Source: Saprospiraceae bacterium
GTDB lineage: Bacteria; Bacteroidota; Bacteroidia; Chitinophagales; Saprospiraceae
DNA length: 64,000 nucleotides
Assembly (NCBI GenBank): GCA_020628645.1
Contig: JAHDES010000003.1
Location: 124,001-188,000, forward strand
Direction: 5' to 3'
Numbering within the stretch: position 1 is the first letter of the stretch; each line of letters starts with the position of its first letter. The notes under the pieces are model-generated. The model searched no databases and was not told the DNA's origin. It saw nothing but the letters and a program-made list of their open reading frames with translations. Of the stretch, positions 45,014-53,592 are shown in pieces. Position numbers and translations under genes: made by a program.

Positions 45014-48000
45014 TTATCCGTTTTCCACAATTTCGATTTCTTCCTCCGTCAAGCCATACAAGGCATAGACCATTTGATCGATTTCTTTGTCCGTTTGGTC
45101 AATGGTGGCTTGGAGGGTGAGGGCTTTTGCCTTTTCGGCTTCAAAGTAATCTTCCCATTCGGCTTCTTCAGCTAACCCAAGTTTAATCTTTTTCTTTTTG
45201 AGTTCTTTTACAAATTCTGCGAAAGTGAGTGTATGCCAGTTTTGGAGTTTTTTGGAGAGTTTGTCTATTGGGAATTTGCGTTGAATAAGGCGCAAAAATT
45301 TGGATTCTATTGTTTGAAATTTAGATGTATTTAGAATTTGACTTTCTGTTTTGGCAATTAGATTATTTTTTTGATTAGAATAACTAGGTATTGGTATTTG
45401 TTCGAAGTATTGAGGCTTTACTTCAATATATCCTCCACTACGAACTACACATATTTGATTTAAAAAATACCATACACATTTTGAATTTAATATGGCTAAT
45501 AGAGCTATATCATCTGTAGGTAATATTACAGCAGGGGCATTTATGTAAGTGCCTGTATTGTCAAAACTAAACTTATTTCCATTCTGTAAATTTGGAAATA
45601 CTATTTTGGGATTTTCAAATAAATGATAGTAAGCACAATTACGAAGTTCCCACCAGTATTCGCCTTTATCATAACGTTTCTTTGCTTTTTCCTTAAATTG
45701 TAATAGATGATTAAATAAGTTTGGGAAATCTTGACTTATTTTATTTATTGCCTCTTCCTCTTCTAATTCTCCATAATTTGATTTTGTAGATTTACTTTCG
45801 AAGAGAATTAGTTTTTTATCAATAGGGGGACTATGCCATTTTTTCAAATCTTTACCTTCATAATACTTTTTTACATTATTACTAATTACAAAATCTTCAT
45901 TAGTAATAAAGGCTTCATTTAGTCCTGTTTTTACACCATAATAGCATTTTTTAAATTGATTTTTAATATTACTATTGGATAATAATTTATTGATAATTTT
46001 AACTTCTAAATTAGATTTGAAAGTCCAATTATTAGCATCTAAAAGCGATTGATTTACTATTACTTTTTTAGTGTCGAATGCTAAGTCCAGATTTAAAGTA
46101 TCATCCTGTTTATATTTACAATAATGAAATTCATTATCAATTTCCTTTGATAATGTCAATATAATTGGATAAGTAGTAGTTCCTTTAAAAACTTCTACGT
46201 CTGATAAATCATCAAAGGAAATAAAATTAGTTTTTTCTTGCAGAAATTTCCTCAAAGCAGCAGATGAGGTCGTTTTATTAAAGTCATTTGTGATAAAACT
46301 CAATAGCCCTTTCTCATTAAAAAGAGCTATTCCTTTTTCATAAAAATAGGTAAATAAATCTGCTGTACCTGCAAAGGATTTATAGTGTTTTTCTAAATAT
46401 GGTTTTATATCACTAATTAACTCTTGCCTCACATAAGGAGGATTCCCAATCACCACATCAAAGCCGCCACCATATTCAGGCGCGAAGGCGGTGTCTTGGG
46501 TAGTGATAAAGGCATCGATGAGTTTTTGGAGTGCTTTACTTTCGGGTAGTTCATGTTTGCTGCGATTGGTCTGGATGTAAGCGATGGCATTACCGAGATG
46601 GCTATCGTTTTGAAGGTAGCCTGCTTGATTTGATGTCGTAGCGAGTGTCCATTCATCGAGGGCAGCGTGGTAGAATTTTTGCGACCAGAAGCCTTTGTGT
46701 TTCAATGGGTCATGGCTACCTCCAATGGGTTTTAACCCATTGCTGCTGCTATCTTCATTCGTATCTTCTTGTTCAAGGGGTTGAAACCCCTTGGAAAGTT
46801 GTTTTCTAAAAAGATAAGCACTTTTACCTTTTAGTATTTTTATAATTTCTGTCAATTCTCCTGCCTCACAAACCAAGACCAAATGTACATGATCTTTACA
46901 TACATTATAGGCTAGGCAATGGTAGCCATTTTCAGCAATGAGATCAGCAAATATTTTAGTCAGTGCAATTTCTTCTTCCAAGTTGAGTTCTATCGGATCG
47001 CCTTTTTGTACGTTGTAATCGATCATCCGTTGAGAGGTACGACTATTGTGGGTCGTTAGTACAAGATGAAAGGCTTGTTTTTCTTTCAGTCGAAAAACAG
47101 AAGGAAATTCGGTATGCCAATTAAAAGCTTTATCGCCAGCTACAGCAGGATCATCAATAAGGGAATTACCGCACTTGATATTGTCACTTAATGAAGTAAG
47201 CGTACGTCCTTTTTGAGCCGTTCGAAGCCACAAGGACAGACGCGCGATTTCTACGGATTCTTCATTAATATCTACGCCATAAATATTGCGTTCAAGGATG
47301 TCATTTGTAATATCTGACAAGATGATGGAACCGCCTAAGAGTTTGGTTTGGAGTTCATCAATATACCGATGTTCTTTAATGAGAAAATCCAGAGCTTGAT
47401 TTAAAAAGGCGCCACTTCCACAGGCAGGATCACAAATGGTCAGTCCTAAGAGATAGCTACGATAGTTTTCTAAGACTTCAAGCAGTCGTTTTTTGGTGGC
47501 TTTATTACGTTTGGGTTTATATTCTTCTTCTTTTAGTCCAATGCTTTCTTTTTTGCTGGTACAAAGTTTACCAATGGTATTATCAACGATGTATTTGGTA
47601 ATGTATTTGGGAGTATAGAAGACCCCATCTTTTTTGCGTTTGGTTTTGCTTTTATCAATGGTTTGTCCTTCGAGTTCGGCGGTGATTTCGTCGATTTCAT
47701 TGAGGCTATGTTCAAAAATATGCCCTAAAATATTGACATCCACTTCAGATTCAAAGTCATAGGCAGATAGCAATAAGGTATGATTCATCAGAATATTATC
47801 CGTAATTGTCAGTTGGTCCAGCGTAGCATCTGGTGCAAATAAGCCGCCATTAAAGGCAAAGATTTCGGCTTTATCTCCTTTGGCGGGACGTCCTGTATTA
47901 ATATACCCAAAATATTGTTGAAAGACTTCATAGAGCGGTTTTTCAAAGTCTGCTTCTTTGAGTGTATCGTAGGTTTTAACAATTTTGGTAATAGAGTTAG

Positions 48001-48772
48001 GAGGTAATAAGCCTTTGTCTTCTGCAAATAAAATGAATAGAAAGCGATCAATTAATTTTTGCGATTTTTTAAATAAGGTCAGTTTGGGAATGTCAGGATT
48101 ATTCATTACCAAGTCATTAAACAAGGCTTTTTTGAATGCAGAATAATCCTTGTATAGTTTCTTGGTGATGTTTTCTTCTTCTAAAGTTGAATCATGTTTT
48201 ATCTTTAGGGGTAGATCGCTTAAAATATGCTCTTTGTGTAAGCATAGATAAAGTAAACGAAATTCATTTTCTTTTAAAGTGAACAAATCAAAGTCAATAT
48301 AATCAACGGCATCATTGATATAAAAACGAAGCTTTTCAAAATTAGAGGTAATGATATAAACACAGGTAGGATGATTATTTTTATAGCCAAAAGCTTGGTC
48401 TGTAATCTTGGAAAGCTGTTTGGTTTTGGTAGATTTTAATTCAATGACTCCTACAGCTTTACCATCTTTCAAAATGGCTCCATCTGCTTTTTTTGCGCCT
48501 TTAAGATTTTTTAATTCTGTAGTAAGGTTGTAATCTGGGTTTGGATTGATGGTATAGCCTAAAACTACGTCAAATAGATTTTGGAGGAATCCATATTGAA
48601 ATTGTTCTTCCTTATCTTCTCGAATATTTTGGATGATAGTTTCATTATGGAAAAAAGCGGTAAACTTTTGATAAGCGGCTTGTACTTTTTTATCATCTAA
48701 AGTTTTGAGGTATTTATGGAGTACCGATTTTTGGAAGAGTGCCATAGTTTTGTTTTGTGTTTGAACGGACAC
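45014..48772 (-). CDS. Type IIG restriction-modification enzyme with embedded Y1 transposase domain (R-M 1)
   Basis: The protein has 1252 aa. An N-terminal PD-(D/E)XK nuclease (ADGAILKDG...GVIELKST, Asp about 95, Glu-x-Lys about 110-112) is fused to an Eco57I-type N6-adenine methylase: motif I CDPACGSGAFLNQ (about 447), motif IV GNPPYVR (about 774). A TaqI/Eco57I-like target recognition region follows, and the C-terminus is near-identical to R-M 2. Between motif I and NPPY an extra segment of about 207 residues (558-765) is a full RAYT/Y1 transposase domain with HVHLV and AYIQTNRSKH. R-M 2 lacks it. The frame is intact throughout. It shares its promoter region with R-M 2. Confidence 0.9.
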   Translation of the reverse strand: MSVQTQNKTMALFQKSVLHKYLKTLDDKKVQAAYQKFTAFFHNETIIQNIREDKEEQFQYGFLQNLFDVVLGYTINPNPDYNLTTELKNLKGAKKADGAILKDGKAVGVIELKSTKTKQLSKITDQAFGYKNNHPTCVYIITSNFEKLRFYINDAVDYIDFDLFTLKENEFRLLYLCLHKEHILSDLPLKIKHDSTLEEENITKKLYKDYSAFKKALFNDLVMNNPDIPKLTLFKKSQKLIDRFLFILFAEDKGLLPPNSITKIVKTYDTLKEADFEKPLYEVFQQYFGYINTGRPAKGDKAEIFAFNGGLFAPDATLDQLTITDNILMNHTLLLSAYDFESEVDVNILGHIFEHSLNEIDEITAELEGQTIDKSKTKRKKDGVFYTPKYITKYIVDNTIGKLCTSKKESIGLKEEEYKPKRNKATKKRLLEVLENYRSYLLGLTICDPACGSGAFLNQALDFLIKEHRYIDELQTKLLGGSIILSDITNDILERNIYGVDINEESVEIARLSLWLRTAQKGRTLTSLSDNIKCGNSLIDDPAVAGDKAFNWHTEFPSVFRLKEKQAFHLVLTTHNSRTSQRMIDYNVQKGDPIELNLEEEIALTKIFADLIAENGYHCLAYNVCKDHVHLVLVCEAGELTEIIKILKGKSAYLFRKQLSKGFQPLEQEDTNEDSSSNGLKPIGGSHDPLKHKGFWSQKFYHAALDEWTLATTSNQAGYLQNDSHLGNAIAYIQTNRSKHELPESKALQKLIDAFITTQDTAFAPEYGGGFDVVIGNPPYVRQELISDIKPYLEKHYKSFAGTADLFTYFYEKGIALFNEKGLLSFITNDFNKTTSSAALRKFLQEKTNFISFDDLSDVEVFKGTTTYPIILTLSKEIDNEFHYCKYKQDDTLNLDLAFDTKKVIVNQSLLDANNWTFKSNLEVKIINKLLSNSNIKNQFKKCYYGVKTGLNEAFITNEDFVISNNVKKYYEGKDLKKWHSPPIDKKLILFESKSTKSNYGELEEEEAINKISQDFPNLFNHLLQFKEKAKKRYDKGEYWWELRNCAYYHLFENPKIVFPNLQNGNKFSFDNTGTYINAPAVILPTDDIALLAILNSKCVWYFLNQICVVRSGGYIEVKPQYFEQIPIPSYSNQKNNLIAKTESQILNTSKFQTIESKFLRLIQRKFPIDKLSKKLQNWHTLTFAEFVKELKKKKIKLGLAEEAEWEDYFEAEKAKALTLQATIDQTDKEIDQMVYALYGLTEEEIEIVENG
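46723..46742. repeat. REP-like palindrome B inside R-M 1
   Basis: CAATGGGTTTTAACCCATTG: 9-bp arms with a 2-nt loop, translated on the minus strand as NGLKPIG within the Y1 domain's linker. Confidence 0.8.
46774..46793. repeat. REP-like palindrome C inside R-M 1
   Basis: CAAGGGGTTGAAACCCCTTG: 9-bp arms with a 2-nt loop, translated as KGFQPLE, 31 bp from palindrome B and of the same CAAxGGGTT-NN-AACCCxTTG design. Confidence 0.8.
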
Positions 48773-48825
48773 CCAAAAATATTATAATTTTTAATATAAA
48801 AGAAGTTGAAAGTAGAATACTTTAG

Positions 48826-48846
48826 CAAGGGGTTAAAACCGCCTTG
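48826..48846. repeat. REP-like palindrome D
   Basis: CAAGGGGTTAAAACCGCCTTG has the same design as B and C with one bulged G. It lies 53 bp upstream of the R-M 1 start codon. Confidence 0.65.
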
Positions 48847-48888
48847 AAGCATTTCTACTAACTTCATAAGGTCTAGAAAAACGGATGT

Positions 48889-48916
48889 ATTTCAATGGAA
48901 CATGTTCCATTGGGGT
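48889..48916. repeat. REP-like palindrome E (28-bp repeat, right copy)
   Basis: An identical 28-bp copy of repeat A, with its 20-bp palindrome at 48893-48912. It ends 8 bp before the left attachment repeat of the mnmE element. Confidence 0.85.
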
Positions 48917-48924
48917 GAGTGTCT

Positions 48925-48945
48925 TTACTTTCCAATGCAGAAACT
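48925..48945. repeat. Left attachment site (direct repeat 1) of the mnmE element
   Basis: 21 bp identical to 55526-55546. On the minus strand it contains TTCTGCATTGGAAAGTAA, a copy of the last codons of mnmE, but here it lies far from that gene. Confidence 0.9.
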
Positions 48946-49033
48946 AATTTATATTGATAATCAATGTTTTAGGAATCAAAAGGTACAAATGGGATACATT
49001 TTTTCTTTTTGGATACACTTTTAGCGTATTTGC

Positions 49034-52000
49034 TTAACTGTTTTCCACTATCTCAATTTCTTCCTCAGTCAAGCCATACAATTGATATACCATTTGATCT
49101 ATTTCTTTGTCTGTTTGGTCAATGGTGGCTTGGAGGGTGAGGGCTTTGGCTTTCTCGGCTTCAAAGTAGTCTTCCCATTCTGCCTCCTCAGCTAGTCCGA
49201 GTTTTATCTTTTTCTTTTTGAGTTCTTTTACAAAATCGGCAAACGTGAGAATGTGCCAATTTTGAAGATTTCTTTGTAATTTCTCTATTTTAAATTTACG
49301 CTTAACTAGACGAATAAATTTAGATTGAATGAGTAATAAATCATTCTTTTTATTTAACATAGTATCTGCTAGATTTTCAAAACTTATTTTTTTTGAATTA
49401 AAAATTGGTAGCCTTTCTACATAAATTACTTTTACTTCTGCAAGGGGTTTGCCAACCATATGAAAATTTTCATGCCTAAAAAACCAATTAACTAATTTAG
49501 AATTTATTTGACACATTAGATTTTTTTCATCAAAGCCTTTATTTACAGATTGAATACAATGAACAGAATTAACACCAACATAATTATTTGAATCAAAAGA
49601 AGATAATAACTTATCATCTGTGCGACGAATAAATATTTTTGGGTTAAAAAAAATTTCGGGTTTTCTAGGTTCTGCTAACCATTCTCCATATTTAATATAT
49701 TCACCATTCCATTTTACGGAATACCTATTTATTTGAGTTCCTCTAATTAAAGGATTCCAATTGACTTGTTTTTCAAAACTCGTAAAAGGTTTGTTTTGTA
49801 CAATATCTTTAGTTTGTTTTGGTTTACCTTTTCCTGTTTGGTAGGGTTTAATTCCAGTAGTTACCTGTGCAATTGTACCCAACTCAACAGATTTATTTTG
49901 AATTTTACTATAAAGGCTTTTCTCAATTTTAGTTTCTCTATAATTTAAAATTAATTTGTTTTTACTTCTTATGTAGCCATGTGAAAATTCTCTTTTTTCT
50001 GTAGATTTAGAATTTCTATTAGTTAATATGACATCAAATTTAATATCATCATTAGCCTTTTTCTTTTGAATTATTGAGGTAATAGGTTCAACAACTGCAT
50101 CAGGAAATACATTAAATGTTTCGTATAGAGATAAAAGGGTATTTTCATTAAATAGAAGTTTTCTTAGAAGAATACCATTTTCAACTACCAAAAAAGTATT
50201 GGGAGTAATAGAACCTAAAAATCCTTCTCTTTTTAGAATTTTTAGCGAAAACTCAAAGAAAAAATTATAGGTATCAAAGTTATATTCTGTTACTTCATAA
50301 TTAGATTTAAAATATAATTTTTCTTCTTTACTTATTTTTGCCCCATAAGGTGGATTCCCAATAATCACATCAAAGCCACCATTGGCAAAGACTTCGGGAA
50401 ATTCCTTTTCCCAATCAAAGGCTTTTTCTCCTGCTACTGTTGGATCATCTATAAGGGAGTTACCACACTTTAGGTTATTATTTAAAGTCGCCAAAGTACG
50501 CCCTTTTTTAGCCGTTCTAAGCCACAAAGAGAGTTTGGCAATATCAACGGATTCATCATTTATATCTACCCCGTACAAGTTCTTTTCCAAGATGTCATTG
50601 GTCATATCAAATTGGATACTTTCCCCAAAAAGGCTTCTACGTAGATAGGCAATGTATTCATGTTCTTCAATTAAGAAGTTAAAGGCTTGATTGAGGAACG
50701 CACCACTACCACAAGCAGGATCACAGATACGCAAAGACATGAGGTAGTCTTGATAATCTTGGAGTTGTTGTTCAAGGGCTTTGAGTTTCTTTTTGGTACG
50801 TCCTTTACGGTCTTTGAGGTATTCTTCTACATCAATACCCAAAGCATCTTTCTTTTCTTCGCATAGCTTCCCTATGGTGTTTTCTACGATGTATTTAGTG
50901 ATGTATTTGGGCGTATAAAATACCCCGTCTTTTTTACGTTTGGTTTTATTTTTATCAAGGGCTTTCCCTGCTATTTGCGCGCTGATTTCTTCAATTTCAT
51001 TGAGGGAATGTTCAAAAATATGCCCCAAAATATTTACATCAACATCTGTTTCAAAATCATAACCAGATAATAGCCTACAATTATTCATCAATATTTTATC
51101 GGACATTTCTAAATTATCCAATACCTCGTCGGGTGCAAATAAGCCACCATTAAAGGCGAAGATCGCGCCCCGTTTGCCTTTGGCTTCGCGCCCTTTATTG
51201 ATGTATCCAAAGTATTGTTTAAAGATGTCATATAGCGGTTTGTAGGCATCTTCTTCTTCTAGTAGGTTGAAGCGGTCTATAATACGCGAAATGGAATTAG
51301 GAGGGAGTAAGCCTTTGTCTTCTGCAAAGAAAATAAATAAAAATCTATCCAGTAGCTTTTGCGTTTTCTTGAACAAAAGGAGTTCATCAAACTGGGTGTT
51401 TCTGGACTTGATGGAGTTGAATAATTGTATTTTAAAATGGGAGTAGTCCTTGTATAATTTCTTGGTAATTTCTTCTTCTTGGAGTACGGATTCGTTTTTG
51501 ATTTTGGAGGGTATGCCATTGGATATATTCCCCCAACTCAATAAGAGGTATAATATCTTAAATTGATCTTCTGTAAGGTCGAATAAATGGAAGTCTTCAA
51601 AACTCGTCGTATCATTGACATACAATCGAAGCACGGCAAAATTGGAGGTAATAACATAGGTACATTTAGGGTGTGTACTTTTATACCCAAAGGCTTGATA
51701 TTCTATTTTTCGTATATCGGTGGTGGAGGTCGATTTTAATTCAATAACGCCCTCCACTTCTCCATTTATCAATATAGCACCATCGGCTTTTTTGGCGTTG
51801 GAGGTATTTTTCTTTTCCAGTTCTAAATTAAAATTATCATTGGGTTTGAGCGTATAGCCTAAGACTTTAACAAATAGATCATCTAAAAAACCAGCTTGAT
51901 ATTCTTCTTCCTTCATGGAACGAATGATTTTGATTCGTTCTTCGGTTTGGAAGCTTGCTTTAAATTGTTGGTAAGCGGTTTGTACCTTAGTATCATCTAA

Positions 52001-52072
52001 GGTTTTAAGGTATTTATTGAGAACCGATTTTTGGAAGAGTGCCATAGTTTTGTTTTGTGTTTGAACGGACAC
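49034..52072 (-). CDS. Type IIG restriction-modification enzyme (R-M 2)
   Basis: The protein has 1012 aa. A PD-(D/E)XK nuclease (ADGAILINGEVEGVIELKST, Asp about 95, Glu-x-Lys about 110-112) is fused to an N6-adenine methylase (motif I CDPACGSGAFLNQA about 450; IGNPPYGAKIS about 571) and a C-terminal target-recognition region. One polypeptide should cut and modify. The first approximately 550 residues and last approximately 85 residues closely match R-M 1, whereas the region from NPPY through the recognition domain has diverged, so the two should recognise different sequences. It is cargo of the integrative element, 62 bp downstream of rep on the same strand. Confidence 0.93.
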   Translation of the reverse strand: MSVQTQNKTMALFQKSVLNKYLKTLDDTKVQTAYQQFKASFQTEERIKIIRSMKEEEYQAGFLDDLFVKVLGYTLKPNDNFNLELEKKNTSNAKKADGAILINGEVEGVIELKSTSTTDIRKIEYQAFGYKSTHPKCTYVITSNFAVLRLYVNDTTSFEDFHLFDLTEDQFKILYLLLSWGNISNGIPSKIKNESVLQEEEITKKLYKDYSHFKIQLFNSIKSRNTQFDELLLFKKTQKLLDRFLFIFFAEDKGLLPPNSISRIIDRFNLLEEEDAYKPLYDIFKQYFGYINKGREAKGKRGAIFAFNGGLFAPDEVLDNLEMSDKILMNNCRLLSGYDFETDVDVNILGHIFEHSLNEIEEISAQIAGKALDKNKTKRKKDGVFYTPKYITKYIVENTIGKLCEEKKDALGIDVEEYLKDRKGRTKKKLKALEQQLQDYQDYLMSLRICDPACGSGAFLNQAFNFLIEEHEYIAYLRRSLFGESIQFDMTNDILEKNLYGVDINDESVDIAKLSLWLRTAKKGRTLATLNNNLKCGNSLIDDPTVAGEKAFDWEKEFPEVFANGGFDVIIGNPPYGAKISKEEKLYFKSNYEVTEYNFDTYNFFFEFSLKILKREGFLGSITPNTFLVVENGILLRKLLFNENTLLSLYETFNVFPDAVVEPITSIIQKKKANDDIKFDVILTNRNSKSTEKREFSHGYIRSKNKLILNYRETKIEKSLYSKIQNKSVELGTIAQVTTGIKPYQTGKGKPKQTKDIVQNKPFTSFEKQVNWNPLIRGTQINRYSVKWNGEYIKYGEWLAEPRKPEIFFNPKIFIRRTDDKLLSSFDSNNYVGVNSVHCIQSVNKGFDEKNLMCQINSKLVNWFFRHENFHMVGKPLAEVKVIYVERLPIFNSKKISFENLADTMLNKKNDLLLIQSKFIRLVKRKFKIEKLQRNLQNWHILTFADFVKELKKKKIKLGLAEEAEWEDYFEAEKAKALTLQATIDQTDKEIDQMVYQLYGLTEEEIEIVENS

Positions 52073-52133
52073 TCAAAAATATTATAATTTTTAATATAAA
52101 AGAAGTTGTAAACAAGATACTTTATAAAAGGGG

Positions 52134-53567
52134 TTATATGGCTTCCTTATCTATGTTATGATTCATTAGATACTGTAAAAAGGAATCGGCTTGATAGCCT
52201 GTTAGGTGTTCCCCCGTACTATCGTTATTCCAATCCATTGTTTTAAAATCGTATTCAAAGTTTTCATAGTCAATAATGGTCTTTTGAATGCCCTTTTTGT
52301 TATTTAACTCAGGGGGTAGATTAAAGCCAAAACGTTCAAATACTCGATGCCCTTTCATGGCTATAAAGATGTTGTCCAATGCTGCTAAATAGATTTTAGG
52401 AGAAATAGAACTATCTTTATTTTTCTTCATAAATGGATCAGTAAATATTTTACTTCCATACTTGATAAGCTCTTTTAATTGGTGGTTGAGGTCAGTTACT
52501 TTTTTAATGTCTTGTGCTTTATGATAGGTGTGTTTGGATGTCCATTTTTTCATCCATTCCTTTTTGAGCGTATAGGCAATTTCTTCATTAGGCACTAAAA
52601 TATGGAAGTGTGGATTATACCATTCTTTCAATGGGTTGTAATTGCACTCTAGGGACTTTACCCCAATTAGTTTTATATCTTTTCCTCTTTGGTTTCTTTT
52701 TTTGTATTTCTCCCTTATTTGTTTTAAGCCTCGTATCATACCCTTCTTAATCCATTTATTGAGTTGGTGGGCTTTTACGGTCTTAATCGTTAGGGTTACA
52801 AAATAGGGGTCTTCCCATTGGCTTATGATAGGATAATATCTATTGATATGATGGGCTTTACGATTAGCAAGGCATACCAAACAACATCTATTTTTACAAT
52901 AGTTTCCATAAATTTTGCCGTCTTTCTTGGTAAGCTTAGAATAACAATGGAAGGTATTCCAATATTGTTGCGCTCGTTGGAGGTCGCCTTTTTCTGTGGC
53001 TATTTCTGCCAAACCCCGTGCAATGTATTGGGTAATGAATTTACGTTTTGCCCGTCTTTTTAGGGCTTTATTATCACTCAAATCTGTACCATTTCCATAC
53101 ACTATTTTTGATGGTATATTGGGGTATATCGGAATATCATTTGTCCCACTTTGTGCTAATGTATCAAAATTGTATGTCCATTGTGTTTTGTCCGATTCAT
53201 TTTTAAAAGATTTCTGTATAAAAAAATCAAAAGCTTTATCCTTTAGTATTTTATTCAAATCCATTTTTTCTAAAATCCAATTGTGGATGATTTTATAATT
53301 CTCTTTACTAATTTTAGTTTGTTGATTGGATAGGGCTTCATTATAAAAATAGAGGTTAATGGTAGGATATTTTGATTGGCTATAATGATGTTCTAAAAAT
53401 GGAATGATTTGATCTTCTTGTAATTCCTTTTCTATTTTAGAAGCAATAAAATTATCCCTTGGTCTTACATTGCGATAAAATTTATTTTCGGAAATATTAA
53501 AACTGAATGGATTGTTTTCTTCCATTTGGAAGATAGTTTGGAATTGTTCTTTGTTTAATGTGAGCAT
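52134..53567 (-). CDS. Rolling-circle replication initiator-like protein (HUH Rep)
   Basis: The protein has 477 aa. The central domain has the Rep_1-like order: zinc-binding CKNRCCLVCLANRKAHH (about 220-236), strand DPYFVTLTIKTVKA, HUH metal motif NPHFHILVP (about 316-322), and the candidate nicking tyrosine in ELIKYGSKIF (about 368). Such proteins nick one strand and stay linked to the 5' end. The N-terminal approximately 150 residues are unrecognised. In this element it could replicate the excised circle or serve in mobilisation. It lies 25 bp after the integrase stop on the same strand. Confidence 0.85.
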   Translation of the reverse strand: MLTLNKEQFQTIFQMEENNPFSFNISENKFYRNVRPRDNFIASKIEKELQEDQIIPFLEHHYSQSKYPTINLYFYNEALSNQQTKISKENYKIIHNWILEKMDLNKILKDKAFDFFIQKSFKNESDKTQWTYNFDTLAQSGTNDIPIYPNIPSKIVYGNGTDLSDNKALKRRAKRKFITQYIARGLAEIATEKGDLQRAQQYWNTFHCYSKLTKKDGKIYGNYCKNRCCLVCLANRKAHHINRYYPIISQWEDPYFVTLTIKTVKAHQLNKWIKKGMIRGLKQIREKYKKRNQRGKDIKLIGVKSLECNYNPLKEWYNPHFHILVPNEEIAYTLKKEWMKKWTSKHTYHKAQDIKKVTDLNHQLKELIKYGSKIFTDPFMKKNKDSSISPKIYLAALDNIFIAMKGHRVFERFGFNLPPELNNKKGIQKTIIDYENFEYDFKTMDWNNDSTGEHLTGYQADSFLQYLMNHNIDKEAI

Positions 53568-53592
53568 AGTATTGTTTTATAAATAGAGGGTT

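Larger units (their letters stand above)
46475..47100 (-). other. In-frame Y1 (REP-associated tyrosine) transposase domain inside R-M 1
   Basis: Encoded residues about 558-765. It begins AFHLVLTTHNSRTSQRM (typical RAYT first strand) and has the HUH pair in CKDHVHLVLVC (His about 627/629). FWSQKFYHAALDE precedes the candidate nucleophile Tyr about 731 in AYIQTNRSKHELPES. A low-complexity linker SKGFQPLEQEDTNEDSSSNGLKPIGG in the middle is encoded by two REP-like palindromes. The methylase resumes at GGGFDVVIGNPPY. Boundaries were set by comparison with R-M 2, where FPEVFANGGFDVIIGNPPY is continuous. Confidence 0.85.
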
